Assembly: GCA_947044365.1 (NCBI GenBank) | Contig: OX345636.1 | Coordinates: 29,988,466-30,052,465 of the forward strand | Length of the DNA: 64,000 nt | DNA from: Petrosia ficiformis | Taxonomy: Eukaryota > Porifera > Demospongiae > Haplosclerida > Petrosiidae | Reading direction: 5' to 3' | In this document: one piece after another, positions 23,022 to 31,711 of the stretch | How the letters are laid out: every line of letters starts with the position of its first letter | Position numbering within the stretch: the first letter of the stretch is position 1 | The notes under the pieces: generated by a model | What the model was told of the DNA's origin: nothing | What the model saw: the letters and a program-made list of their open reading frames with translations, nothing else | Databases searched by the model: none | Made by a program: the position numbers and the translations under genes

Positions 23022-23243
23022 ATGGCAAACTCTATTTTACAATACTACAAACCAGTTGACCACCAACTTCCAAACCCTCGTGGCCCATTATCTCAAAGAA
23101 TCTCATCTGCTGCCATTGCCTCTGCTAATAGAGAGGTTCAGTCTCTTCTTAGCAAGACCAGAAAAAGGTCTCCATATCAGCGCTACAGTCCAGAAGAAAG
23201 AGCTGTTATCGCTAGATTTGCTACAGAGCATGGTACAAATTAG
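23022..23243 (+). pseudogene. pogo-like transposase, N-terminal fragment
   Basis: MANSILQYYKPVDHQLPNPR is followed by SQRISSAAIASANREV and YQRYSPEERAVIARFATEHG. It aligns with the start of the transposase at 6583 (MALIRYFKPI, SSSIASANMKV, YTKYTTEQKAQIGKRAAEEG). It ends at the internal deletion junction. Confidence 0.85.
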
Positions 23244-23333
23244 CTCTTCTCCAAGTACAGGATTCCACAAGAAACGATAAACATGGAACCCTCTAACACA
23301 GCTAACGATTTCTAGCTCAGCTTCAGTGGCCAT
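23240..23333 (-). pseudogene. HIRAN gene, N-terminal fragment
   Basis: MATEAELEIVSCVRGFHVYR then FLWNPVLGEELICT, matching IRGYHVYKEIWDAVVGEELE at 4037. Its orientation is convergent with the transposase fragment, as in the long element. Confidence 0.85.
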
Positions 23334-23532
23334 TTTTTAACACGTGTTTCAAAAAAAATACCGCAATACTTTTTTTATTAGGAATTTTATATAACAGGAA
23401 TTTAATTTCACGCACATAGAGTTACGCGAATTTAAAATCCAGCAAAAATTATAAACTTAATTAATTAGAACGTCAAAAATTTCCTGCTATACGGTACATA
23501 CATACATACATATTTCTTATAATTAAACATAA

Positions 23533-23845
23533 TCACACACAAACTTTTTAGCCTTAAATGTAATTATTATACTCTGCATACCAGCAGGTACATGTAGTTT
23601 GCACAACCAGCAGTAAACACTTAAAAAACCAACCATGCATATTAGTTCACCTTTACAAGCACATGGTCACCTTTGGACTATAGCAGCAACCTGCACAAGC
23701 TCCAAAGGTGACCATATGCTTGTAAAGGTGAACTAATATGCATGGTTGGTTTTTAAGTGTTTACTGCTGGTTGTGCAAACTACATGTACCTGCTGGTATG
23801 CAGAGTATAATTACATTTAAGGCTAAAAAGTGTGTGTGTGTGTGT
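23533..23845. repeat. Near-perfect palindrome, arms about 145 bp
   Basis: The left arm 23533-23677 and right arm 23701-23845 are almost exact reverse complements (GGCTAAAAAGTGTGTG, CATGCATATTAGTTCACCTT, GGTCACCTTTGGA and mirrors), separated by 23 bases. The outer ends run into CA/GT repeats. I see no TSD or coding content. Confidence 0.85.
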
Positions 23846-24395
23846 TAGTGTGTATTTACGTGTTGGGTGGAAAGGGCAAGCTAGCTGAACCACTGAGGCA
23901 GGTAGTGCACAATTCCAACACCAACAGTGTAAAGTTTCTGTCCTGTCACAGAAACGAAGACGGTGATTCTCCTCTGAGCTTTAGTCAGACGACCCAGTAT
24001 TTCACTCATGGTTCAGATCTTTCTATATTTGGGACTTTATTGGTCAAAAGCATGCAGTGTCACAAACAGTATTTAACAATCTTAACTTTTAACATATTCA
24101 CATATGCTTTGATACTTTGGTGTTATTGGACTCCTGACAGGGATAGTCTGGCCTTGGGAACCAGAAATGGGGGTTAAAGACATCTTGGTGGGATCCCAAC
24201 CCTCCCCTCTCTGTCTGTATCTGGAAATGCTTATAGAGTCCTGTTCACCAATGCACCAGTAAATACATGTAATAATAACTTACTTACAAAACCCTGAAGT
24301 CAAACAATGGCCCATTCCTACTGGATTACAAAAGATCCTACTCCCTTGAAAACTTTACCTACCATGTGCTTATACACATGTGCTCTCCTAATTAA

Positions 24396-24475
24396 TCTTA
24401 GGTGGGCGTTTTTAATTAATAATTAAAATTATTGCTTAGGTGGGCGTTTTAATTAATAATTAAAATTATTGCAAA
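24396..24475. repeat. Two tandem about 40-bp units
   Basis: TTAGGTGGGCGTTTT plus AATTAATAATTAAAATTATTGC occurs twice in a row. Confidence 0.8.
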
Positions 24476-24494
24476 GCTATTACTATTACAGATG

Positions 24495-24496
<2 letters not shown>

Positions 24497-24540
<44 letters not shown>
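24497..24540. repeat. (GT)n microsatellite at 3' side of the Penelope-like element
   Basis: A pure GT run, followed at 24555-24610 by GGTCCCCACAAAGGTGGGGACC-type self-complementary repeats. Confidence 0.9.
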
Positions 24541-24693
24541 ATATAAAAAAAACCCACAAAGGTAGGGACCTGGGGTGAGGTCCCCACAAAGGTGGGGACC
24601 TCACCCTCTGCCCCCAGTAGCAATATTAATATGTGTTTAGATTTCTTTATAATTATGGTACTTAGAGTTTGTATATAGATATATTGATAAGTA

Positions 24694-26615
24694 TTATAAA
24701 TCATAGGTATAGTTAAGCCCTGCTGGTTTAATTGTTTGTAGGGTTTGTATCCAGTATTTCTCGAGGGAATTTAACTTATCTATTGTAGTTGTATCTATGG
24801 CTTGTACTAGTACTGAGATGTTGTTCAGGCTATGATCAGGAAAGTTGAAGTGATTGTTGATATATTGGATTTGATGGTTACGAATGCTGGTACGATGGTG
24901 GTTGATTCTCTCCCTCAGAGGGCGGGTTGTTTTACCTACATATTGTTTTTTACATTTCGTACAAGTAATGGGATATATTACATTGGTGGAACTGCAGGTA
25001 AAGGAGTGTCTAATGCAAAATGTTTTTTTGTTGGATGTGCTGGTAAATGTCATTTGCCTGTCGTAGTGAAAACATGTTGCACATCTTGGGTGGTTACATG
25101 GCTCTGATTGTATAAGGTTAGAAGAAAGTATTGGGAGATGGGCAGAGAGTGTATTGTCTTGGATTACTTTTGGGAGAGAAAGGTAGATATCGATGAATTG
25201 TTCCCCAGTTGGTATAAGTTTTGCTTTAATAAAGATTTGTCTTAGGTTTTTGTGTTTAAGAAATATAAAAAGTGGTGGTTTTATATATTTTCGTATGGTA
25301 TGGTAGTCTTTGAGGATTATTTGCTTAAGTAAAGTAAACTTTGGTGGTGGTACAGATTTGAATATTGGTTTATGGATGATACAGGGTGAGACTACTTGTG
25401 GTGTTATGTATTGGTTTCTGTTTTTGTAGCTTACTGCATTAGTACATTTCATGATGAATCTTCTAGGGTATCCTCTCCGGATTAGTCTGGTTGTTAATAG
25501 AAATACTTGGCTCTCGTAGTTTTCTCTTTGAGTGTTTGTACGTATGTACCTTATGCATTCGCCTATGATTAATCCTTTATGTATAGCATTTTGGTGGAAG
25601 GAAGTGAAGTCGAGATATTGGTATAAGTTATTTGGTTTTTGGAAGGTTTTGACATCTAAAAGGTGAGTGGTATTGAATGTATCTCCTTTATAAATGGTGA
25701 GATCTAGAAAGTTAATAGATGTGTTAGACTCTGTGACAGTAAATTTGAGGTCGTTATGGAACTTGTTTAATTGGGTGAAGAAATTATTAAAATTGTGTGT
25801 TGTAGGCCATAGCATAAATATATCATCTATATATCTTTTAAGTAGGACTGGCTGTTGCTTTTGAGTTTCTAAGAATGTTTTAAGGAGGACTGACATGAAT
25901 ATATTAGCAATAGTAGGCGAAAAACCTGCGCCCATGGCTATTCCATGTGTTTGTTGAAAGGTGAAATCTGCAAACTCAAAATAGTTATGAGTCATATTTA
26001 TATGTAGTAGTTGGATGATGAGGTTAGGATAACAGATAAGTAGGTCGGAATGGGTTTGCATTTTATCGTAGATGACAGCTAAACATTCAGATTGAGGAAT
26101 TGAGGGATATAGGCTGATACATCTATGCTGATTAGAGTAGTATTTGGTGTAATCTTGAAATCAGTAAGTGTTTGGATAAGTGAGGTGGAATTGTGAAGAT
26201 AATCTGGGTACAATCGTGCTAGAGGCTGGAGTACATGGTCGATAAATGAAGCAGTATGTGAAAGGAAAGAGTTGGTATGCGATACTATAGGACGGATTGG
26301 AGGTATTCCTAATTCTGTAGGTGGTTTATGTATTTTTGGGAGTCCATAAAATTTTGGTATCCGATGTTTGTTAGTTGGTTGTAGAAAATAGTACAGTTTT
26401 CTGTTTAGGGTTATTAGGAGTGTTTTGTAGTTGATTAGAATATTTGTGATTAGATGATGTAGTGATTCTGGGAAGTTTGTTTTCAGTTGATAGGTGTTGG
26501 AGGTTGTTAGATGTGTTACACATTGGTTGATGTAGTCACTTGTATCAAGGATAACAATACCTAAGTTCTTATCCGCAGGTGTAATGGTAATTAAGTCTAT
26601 TTGTAAGCAACTCAT
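24694..26615 (-). mobile_element. Penelope-like retroelement, 5'-truncated
   Basis: The minus strand encodes a Penelope-type reverse transcriptase joined to a C-terminal GIY-YIG endonuclease. The N-terminal part of the usual protein is missing and one frameshift is present. No long terminal repeats were found next to it. The hammerhead repeat 2.2 kb downstream on the same strand may be related, because Penelope-like elements are known to carry hammerhead motifs. Confidence 0.85.
24697..26615 (-). pseudogene. Penelope-like RT plus GIY-YIG endonuclease, frameshifted
   Basis: The first 178 residues hold TPADKNLGIVILD, PKFYGLPKIHKPP and RPIVSHTNS, ending ISIDVSA. A missing base at 26112-26114 shifts the frame; the next frame reads LYPSIPQSECLAVIYDKMQT and continues. 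That part has QTHGIAMGAGFSPTIANIFM, the catalytic LKRYIDDIFMLW (YIDD) and NFLDLTIYKG. The C-terminus has YPITCTKCKKQYVGKTTRPL, RERINHHRTSIRN and LEKYWIQTL, a GIY-YIG-type nuclease with the preceding Cys pair. Combined length is about 640 residues, shorter than full-length Penelope proteins at the N-terminus. Confidence 0.9.
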
Positions 26616-26670
26616 TTTGTGAAATCCATTTTGTGAACAGCAAAGTTAGGAAACTTAGTAGTTATTTAAT

Positions 26671-27121
26671 TTGTTACAGCAGGTGTGTGTAATATTTTCA
26701 AAACAATATTTACAGCAGCTTGTTTCTTGGGATTACCTTCTCGAGAAATTTTCTGACAAACTGATGCTGATCTCTCTACAATGTGTCTCTTTCCTGACAT
26801 ATAATTCGAAGAAGGTAAACAGGAGACTGAGTGATTGGATAATTTTTTTCCTCTTGATTATATGTAATTTCATAATTATGTATATATTGAGTATCTGCTG
26901 CTTATCTTTTGATGGGATTGAAATTCATAAAGTAACATGCAATCAAACACTGCGATGTTTTAAACTCTCAGAGCTGCTTGAAGACATTACTGTCAGAAGT
27001 ACACAAGCTTCTTAAAATATACTTAACTATTCCTGTAACAACTGCCAGTTCTGAACGCAACTTCTCCGCCCTTAAACGGATCAAAACCTATTTACGAAAG
27101 TCAATGCACAATGTAGATTGA
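26671..27121 (+). pseudogene. hAT transposase C-terminal fragment
   Basis: The frame 26671-27015 ends ELLEDITVRSTQAS. The neighbouring frame then gives EVHKLLKIYLTIPVTTASSE, RNFSALKRIKTYLRKSM and a stop. The latter is the hAT dimerisation motif (SERxFSxLKxIKTxLRxxM). The N-terminal zinc finger and catalytic domain are not seen. Confidence 0.7.
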
Positions 27122-27123
27122 TG

Positions 27124-27360
27124 TAACTAAAAAACGGAGAGGAGTTTATCTTCTATTCTTTCTAGGTTAGCTTATATATATATATAACATGATGCTTTAT
27201 TGTACTTACCAACAATGATGTTCTCAGCTAGTTCTCAGAAATCACAGAGTATTACAGAAAATCAGATCTGACAATATTTAATACAGAAAAGCAAACCTGA
27301 TAAAAACAGCTGTAACTAAAAAACGGAGAGGAGTTTATCTTGTATTCTTTTTAGGTTTTA
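27124..27360. repeat. Direct repeat pair of about 46 bp
   Basis: GTAACTAAAAAACGGAGAGG plus AGTTTATCTTxTATTCTTTxTAGGTT occurs at 27124-27170 and 27311-27357, 187 bp apart, after the hAT fragment. Confidence 0.75.
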
Positions 27361-27853
27361 AGTAAAAATAATTTAGATTCTTATATAATAATAATTAGTC
27401 TAAATAATTCCTCCACACTCTTTTCCTGTATTGTACCAGTATTACTTTGAAGACCACAATACTGTTACATTATACTAATAAAACACATAACAATTCTAAC
27501 CTATTATGAATTCCTGTATTTGAATCCTCTCAAATTGCAGTACGCTTACTGCAACAATGGATTTACTGGATGATTTGTCCGTCCATACATCATCCTTGCA
27601 GCTGTACCCAATGGCTATTATTAATTTCTTGGTGGTGGTATAAGCTATATGTCACCATAAACTTTTCTTTGTACTTGTTCTTAGATGGCTATTGATTGCA
27701 ACTTTAAAAGTGATATACACAATTATACACACAGTACTGACCATTTTCTAACTTGGTGACTTGCTAAACTGTTATTTATAGTAATCTACAGATGCATGCA
27801 TTCCATGGCATTCACATGCTGAAGTGATGATTCAATTACACTTTTTTTTGCAG

Positions 27854-27957
27854 CTGAAGTTGTGTCCCATCTACACTTTTCAGTCCTAGAGAAGTTACCT
27901 TTACAGCTGAGGTGTCCAATTACTGAGTTTGTACTTCCATATACTGAGCAAGACTAA
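27854..27957 (+). CDS. Candidate terminal exon of unidentified split host gene
   Basis: A strong TTTTTTTTGCAG acceptor precedes 104 nt coding EVVSHLHFSVLEKLPLQLRC then PITEFVLPYTEQD and TAA. The entry phase (1) fits the exit of the exon at 13568-13641. Other exons may lie between. The protein is not recognised. The 14 kb intron implied would contain the transposons at 17-27 kb. Confidence 0.45.
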
Positions 27958-29500
27958 ATTGATAATTGTAATTGCACATAATAATTGTATTTCAAAAACA
28001 TAATGATAAATTATAGTATACTATGAATGATACTTATACCCCTGAACATTGCTATGAGTACACTATGCAGTATAATAATGATGAAGATAAATCATTTACA
28101 TAGCTAATTAGCTATCATAATCAATTACAATTATATAATTACAATTATATAATTACAATTATGACGATTATTATTACTATTATATATATTTAATTTATTT
28201 TTCTTTTACCTTTTTGCTTGGTCTATTATCGTTGTACAAGTGTATTTATATATTGACTATTCCAACTTTGTTTGAGTAATTATTATTATTACTATTATTT
28301 ATCATTATTACTTTTTTATTATACTAATCACAAGTTATAAATTAATTGTTATATAACATAAAGTAAAAAAAAAAATTATAGCCCGTAGAAAGCCTGCAAA
28401 CTCTTCCACTGCATCAACTCTTGCTGTGTATAATCTCCTGGTCTATTAACAAAGTAATAGAATCTGTGCCATACTAGTGCCATCAGCAATGATTGATACA
28501 TAGCCATCACAATTATAGGGATACTTTTTCTCATATATATCTTGTTTTAAATAATATGAAGTAATCAGTATTACATTCTGCAAGTAAAAAAAAACTAAGA
28601 AAATAAGTAATGAAATCACTATTACATTATGCGGTTTGCTCTCCAGTCTGTAAGAACATTCATTAGATTATAATTAGTTGTGCTGTGAACAATTGTAGCA
28701 TGAAAATAAAGAACATTCACAAACTCGTTCCTGTTAAACTACTACAAATTCATTGAGTGTGTTCTTTTGTGAACCAGCTTCAGCCCAAGTTACTTTTCAC
28801 ACCACAGGGTCTGGTAAGTAGTCTGCTGATTCTAAATTACAACAATGGAAGAAACTTGCTTCCTGGAGCAAAGGTAGCAACTGTTATGCAAACTCTAAAC
28901 TTCAAAGAAAGTTTCAAAAATACTTTTAGTCCATTCATATTCACAGGATCTAGTTTAGATAACATGTCAGTTGCCTTCACGTTTCATTTTGAAATTACTA
29001 TGTCACCAGCTATAAAGTGGCAGTGTTTTGCAGTCCCAGTGATAAAGGGGAATCTCTTCTTGGTGAGCCACTGATACAAGTTTAGAGGCAAAGGTAGAGG
29101 AGGAAGTTTATATAGTATTTAATTAGACTTATTGACTATGTATTTACAAGTTACAGAACAATGACAAGACTAATTAATAGGTTACATAATACACAAAGAC
29201 TATGAGACTACTACATGATAACAAGATTATATTATCTGAGACTACAATGTAAAGCAAGATTATGATTATATCATCTTTATTCATCACACATACATACATA
29301 CATACATACATACATACATACATACATACATACATACATACATACATCATACACACATACATGTGCTCCACGGAAACCAATTATTTTATTTCATGAGAGT
29401 TTAACATTTGTTACATCTGCAAAAGGTTTTGTACAAAAAACATAAAGTGAATTAATCTGTCATAATGTAGATGAGAATAGTATAAATTATATGCATGAAT
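27958..29500. other. AT-rich intergenic stretch
   Basis: It contains (ATTATT)n-like DNA at 28090-28350 and a (CATA)n tract. A 105-residue plus frame at 28757-29074 (LLILNYNNGRNLLPGAKVAT) has no recognisable motif and no convincing start; I leave it uncalled. Confidence 0.4.
29287..29347. repeat. (CATA)n microsatellite
   Basis: About 15 tandem CATA units. Confidence 0.95.
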
Positions 29501-29631
29501 TTATGTCAAGTGATAGCTCTGAGGTGGATAATGCTCTAGACGTCCTGTCTTCTTAGCAACATTTCCTATTACCTCTTTAGAAGCCAAGTCATCCGGCCAT
29601 TTCTCCAGAGCTTCTATGCACTTGTTGAGAG
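29501..29631 (-). CDS. Terminal exon of unidentified minus-strand gene
   Basis: After a CATATGCAG acceptor the minus strand codes LNKCIEALEKWPDDLASKEV, IGNVAKKTGRLEHYPPQSYH, LT and TAA. The entry phase (1) fits exactly with the upstream exon ending GWRLD plus one base (donor GTAAGC). The composition is clearly protein-like. I do not recognise the family. Confidence 0.55.
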
Positions 29632-29690
29632 CTGCATATGCAACAGATTAAAACATATAAATACATGCATGAATCAATCCTAAAGCTTAC

Positions 29691-29789
29691 TGTCTAATCG
29701 CCATCCAAGTTTGTGCACAAATATCTGATTTGGTTCATCATCAGCATCAGATTCCTCTGTCATGTACATATATGAGAGATCATTTTCCA
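29691..29789 (-). CDS. Penultimate exon of unidentified minus-strand gene
   Basis: It codes ENDLSYMYMTEESDADDEPN then QIFVHKLGWRLD, with a GTAAGC donor. The 5' border is unclear: the frame is closed by a TGA just upstream, so an acceptor near 29790 or a start at one of the two Met codons is required. Confidence 0.45.
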
Positions 29790-30663
29790 CTTTTCCATTT
29801 CAGCTTCCTTTACAACAGATACCCTTTTTTCAAGTGTCTGTTAAACATTATCATTAATCATGATAATTATGTGTACATATAAAATTGTACTCTCCCTTTG
29901 TCTACGAGTTCTATATCTTCTTTTCTTTGTCTGCTCCTCCACATACATTTCCTTGTGTTTTCAAAAAACACAAAAACATTTAATTGCAATAAAATGTAAT
30001 TCAAATTGCAAATCTCAAATATTGTGGATATTGGCATTGAAACTGAAAATTGGTACTCGACTACTTGTGTGAGTGTAATTGAATATAAAACTACATGCCT
30101 AAATGATGGATCAATCATTGTGGAACAAAGGAGTGTTAGTCTTGTGATAACAGTCATTATTAACTGTATATGCTCTAGACTGTTACCTTTTATACATAAC
30201 ATCCTTTATTATCAGTTCTTGAGTTTTAGAATTCTGAAGTGGTGTTGGACTATATAATTGTTAATTAGCAGAAAAGAATTATAGTATAGTGATGATTACG
30301 TTTCCTTTAGGATTTAATTGCTATTTGTCTTCAAGGTTGTTGTGAGTCGTAGAAACTAAATTCTGGAAAAAAGCGACAAAAATTATCACTATAAAGATGT
30401 GATTTAATTTTCAAAAAGGATTATTTTCCCACAAAATTATTTGACTTAAACACTTACTTACAAATGTTTGCTATTCCATCATTTGAGCAGAAACAAATGT
30501 TAATAAATTGTTATATTCAGGAAGAGCTATCATTAATCGTCTTACATACAAAATTTGCTAAATGGGTGAATAGCAGGCCAATAAATTATTTTGCTGGGAA
30601 ATTCCCAGTAGGTCACAAAAACTAAACATGATTGTCTATAAATCTAAAGTACCTACTGAGACT

Positions 30664-31192
30664 TCATGGCTTACAACTCTTTTGTGTTTTTTGCCAACCC
30701 TTGGAGAGCTGTCACTGCTTGACGTTGAAGTTGGATATCGTACAATCCAATTTCCTCAAATTTGTGAGTTTGTCCAGCCTCCATTGTTGTATCCTGTTTT
30801 GAGATAATGCTTCGTAGCCATGTCTGTTGTTCACGTAATTATAAGAGGATTTTTATACTACTTCTTTTGCCATAATGAGTTTGCTCTTGTAAATGACTGA
30901 ATTTACCACTTTCCACACATAATTCTCCATCATCATCAAATCTGTTTTCATTTTCAGACTCACTACTGGAAAGCAATAAAGCTGAATTGCCATGTAACAG
31001 CATACCAGGTTCATAAGGCCCGAAGCATTCTTCACTGGTACTCAGATGTGGGCTGTGACTCCTAGATATCTTCTTCGCTACAGCTTTTGAGGCACTTAAT
31101 GGGTTAGATCTTTTACCGCTGGTTTTAAAACAATTGTAGTGGTTCATGGATTGTATTGTTTGAAAAAATGAAGATGAATCAATTAATGCCAT
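30664..31192 (-). CDS. Probable 5' part of unidentified minus-strand gene
   Basis: From ATG at 31192 the frame gives MALIDSSSFFQTIQSMNHYN, a Ser-rich segment (KKISRSHSPHLSTSEE) and an acidic run (LLLSSSESENENRFDDDGE), stopping at TAA (30839-30841). The same frame reopens right after and codes LREQQTWLRSIISKQ, THKFEEIGLYDIQLQRQAVT and ALQGLAKNTKEL before a GTAAGC donor. I could not find an intron that removes the stop in phase, so the model is incomplete or the gene is damaged. Its relation to the exons at 29.5-29.8 kb is inferred from strand and proximity. Confidence 0.4.
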
Positions 31193-31630
31193 GAAAAGAT
31201 TTTCTTGACATGATAACAGTATGATTTAGCGGGCTAGAATACTTATTGTGATTGGAAAAATGGAGATTTTAGCTACATTTCCTCACTTTCAGAATGAAAA
31301 AAGTCTCCAGAAGATATAATTATGAAGGTTGGTATTACACAAAATTAAAGTTATTATATATCATTTTGAAAGTTGAAACTGATTGGAGTCGCATCCGCCC
31401 ACTCCCTAGTACCACCTTAATCACATACTAAACCTTTTAATGAACATGTTCTTGAAAGACAACAATACAGTATAACTTGTGTAACAGTAATTAATATACT
31501 TTTATAATATTACCGCTAAATTTAAAGGCCTAAACACTTTAAACAAAAACTCTGTCAAAATACTTTAAGCTAAACTTATTAAGTGTTCACATGTGTATAC
31601 TTATTATAAAATTACACTTGAGAGCCTTCT
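31193..31630. other. Spacer between two minus-strand genes
   Basis: No gene is seen. It is expected to hold the 3' end of the tetraspanin transcript and the promoter of the downstream gene; TTATATATC occurs near 31352. Confidence 0.35.
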
Positions 31631-31711
31631 TTATACAACTTGATAACTGCCAGAAGACTCGTCTCGACGACCAGCAATGGCAACAAAACAGGAGACAGCA
31701 ATACCAATCAC
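31631..31711 (-). CDS. Tetraspanin exon 8 (TM4 end, C-terminus)
   Basis: 26 codons and TAA: VIGIAVSCFVAIAGRRDESS then GSYQVV. Basic RR follows the helix, as expected for the cytoplasmic side. Confidence 0.9.
   Translation of the reverse strand: MIGIAVSCFVAIAGRRDESSGSYQVV

Larger units (their letters stand above)
22874..23494. mobile_element. Deletion derivative of the pogo/HIRAN transposon family (621 bp)
   Basis: Ends are CCGTATAGCCGTTTTTGTTC and, reverse-complemented, CCGTATAGCAGGAAATTTTT, with TA on both sides. Inside, only the first 70 codons of the transposase (plus, from 23022) and about the first 30 codons of the HIRAN gene (minus, from 23333) remain, joined at about 23240. It sits inside the hammerhead repeat. 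The corresponding place in copy B (around 49485) is uninterrupted with a single TA. Confidence 0.85.
22180..23535 (-). repeat. Hammerhead-ribozyme repeat, copy A (interrupted)
   Basis: An about 740-bp dispersed repeat, excluding an inserted 621-bp transposon (22874-23494). Copy B at 48757-49515 matches along its length (ATATTGATAATTT near the start, AGTACCTCCAGAGGTACTGG, AGACACAGGTCATA near the end). Copy C at 45205-45440 is a shorter, reverse-oriented relative. The ribozyme lies on the minus strand. Whether the repeat is a retrozyme or a Penelope-like element terminal part is open. Confidence 0.7.

Noticed and set aside
28757..29074. 105-residue frame as a gene
   Set aside because: No motif, no convincing splice sites or start, and surrounded by repeats.
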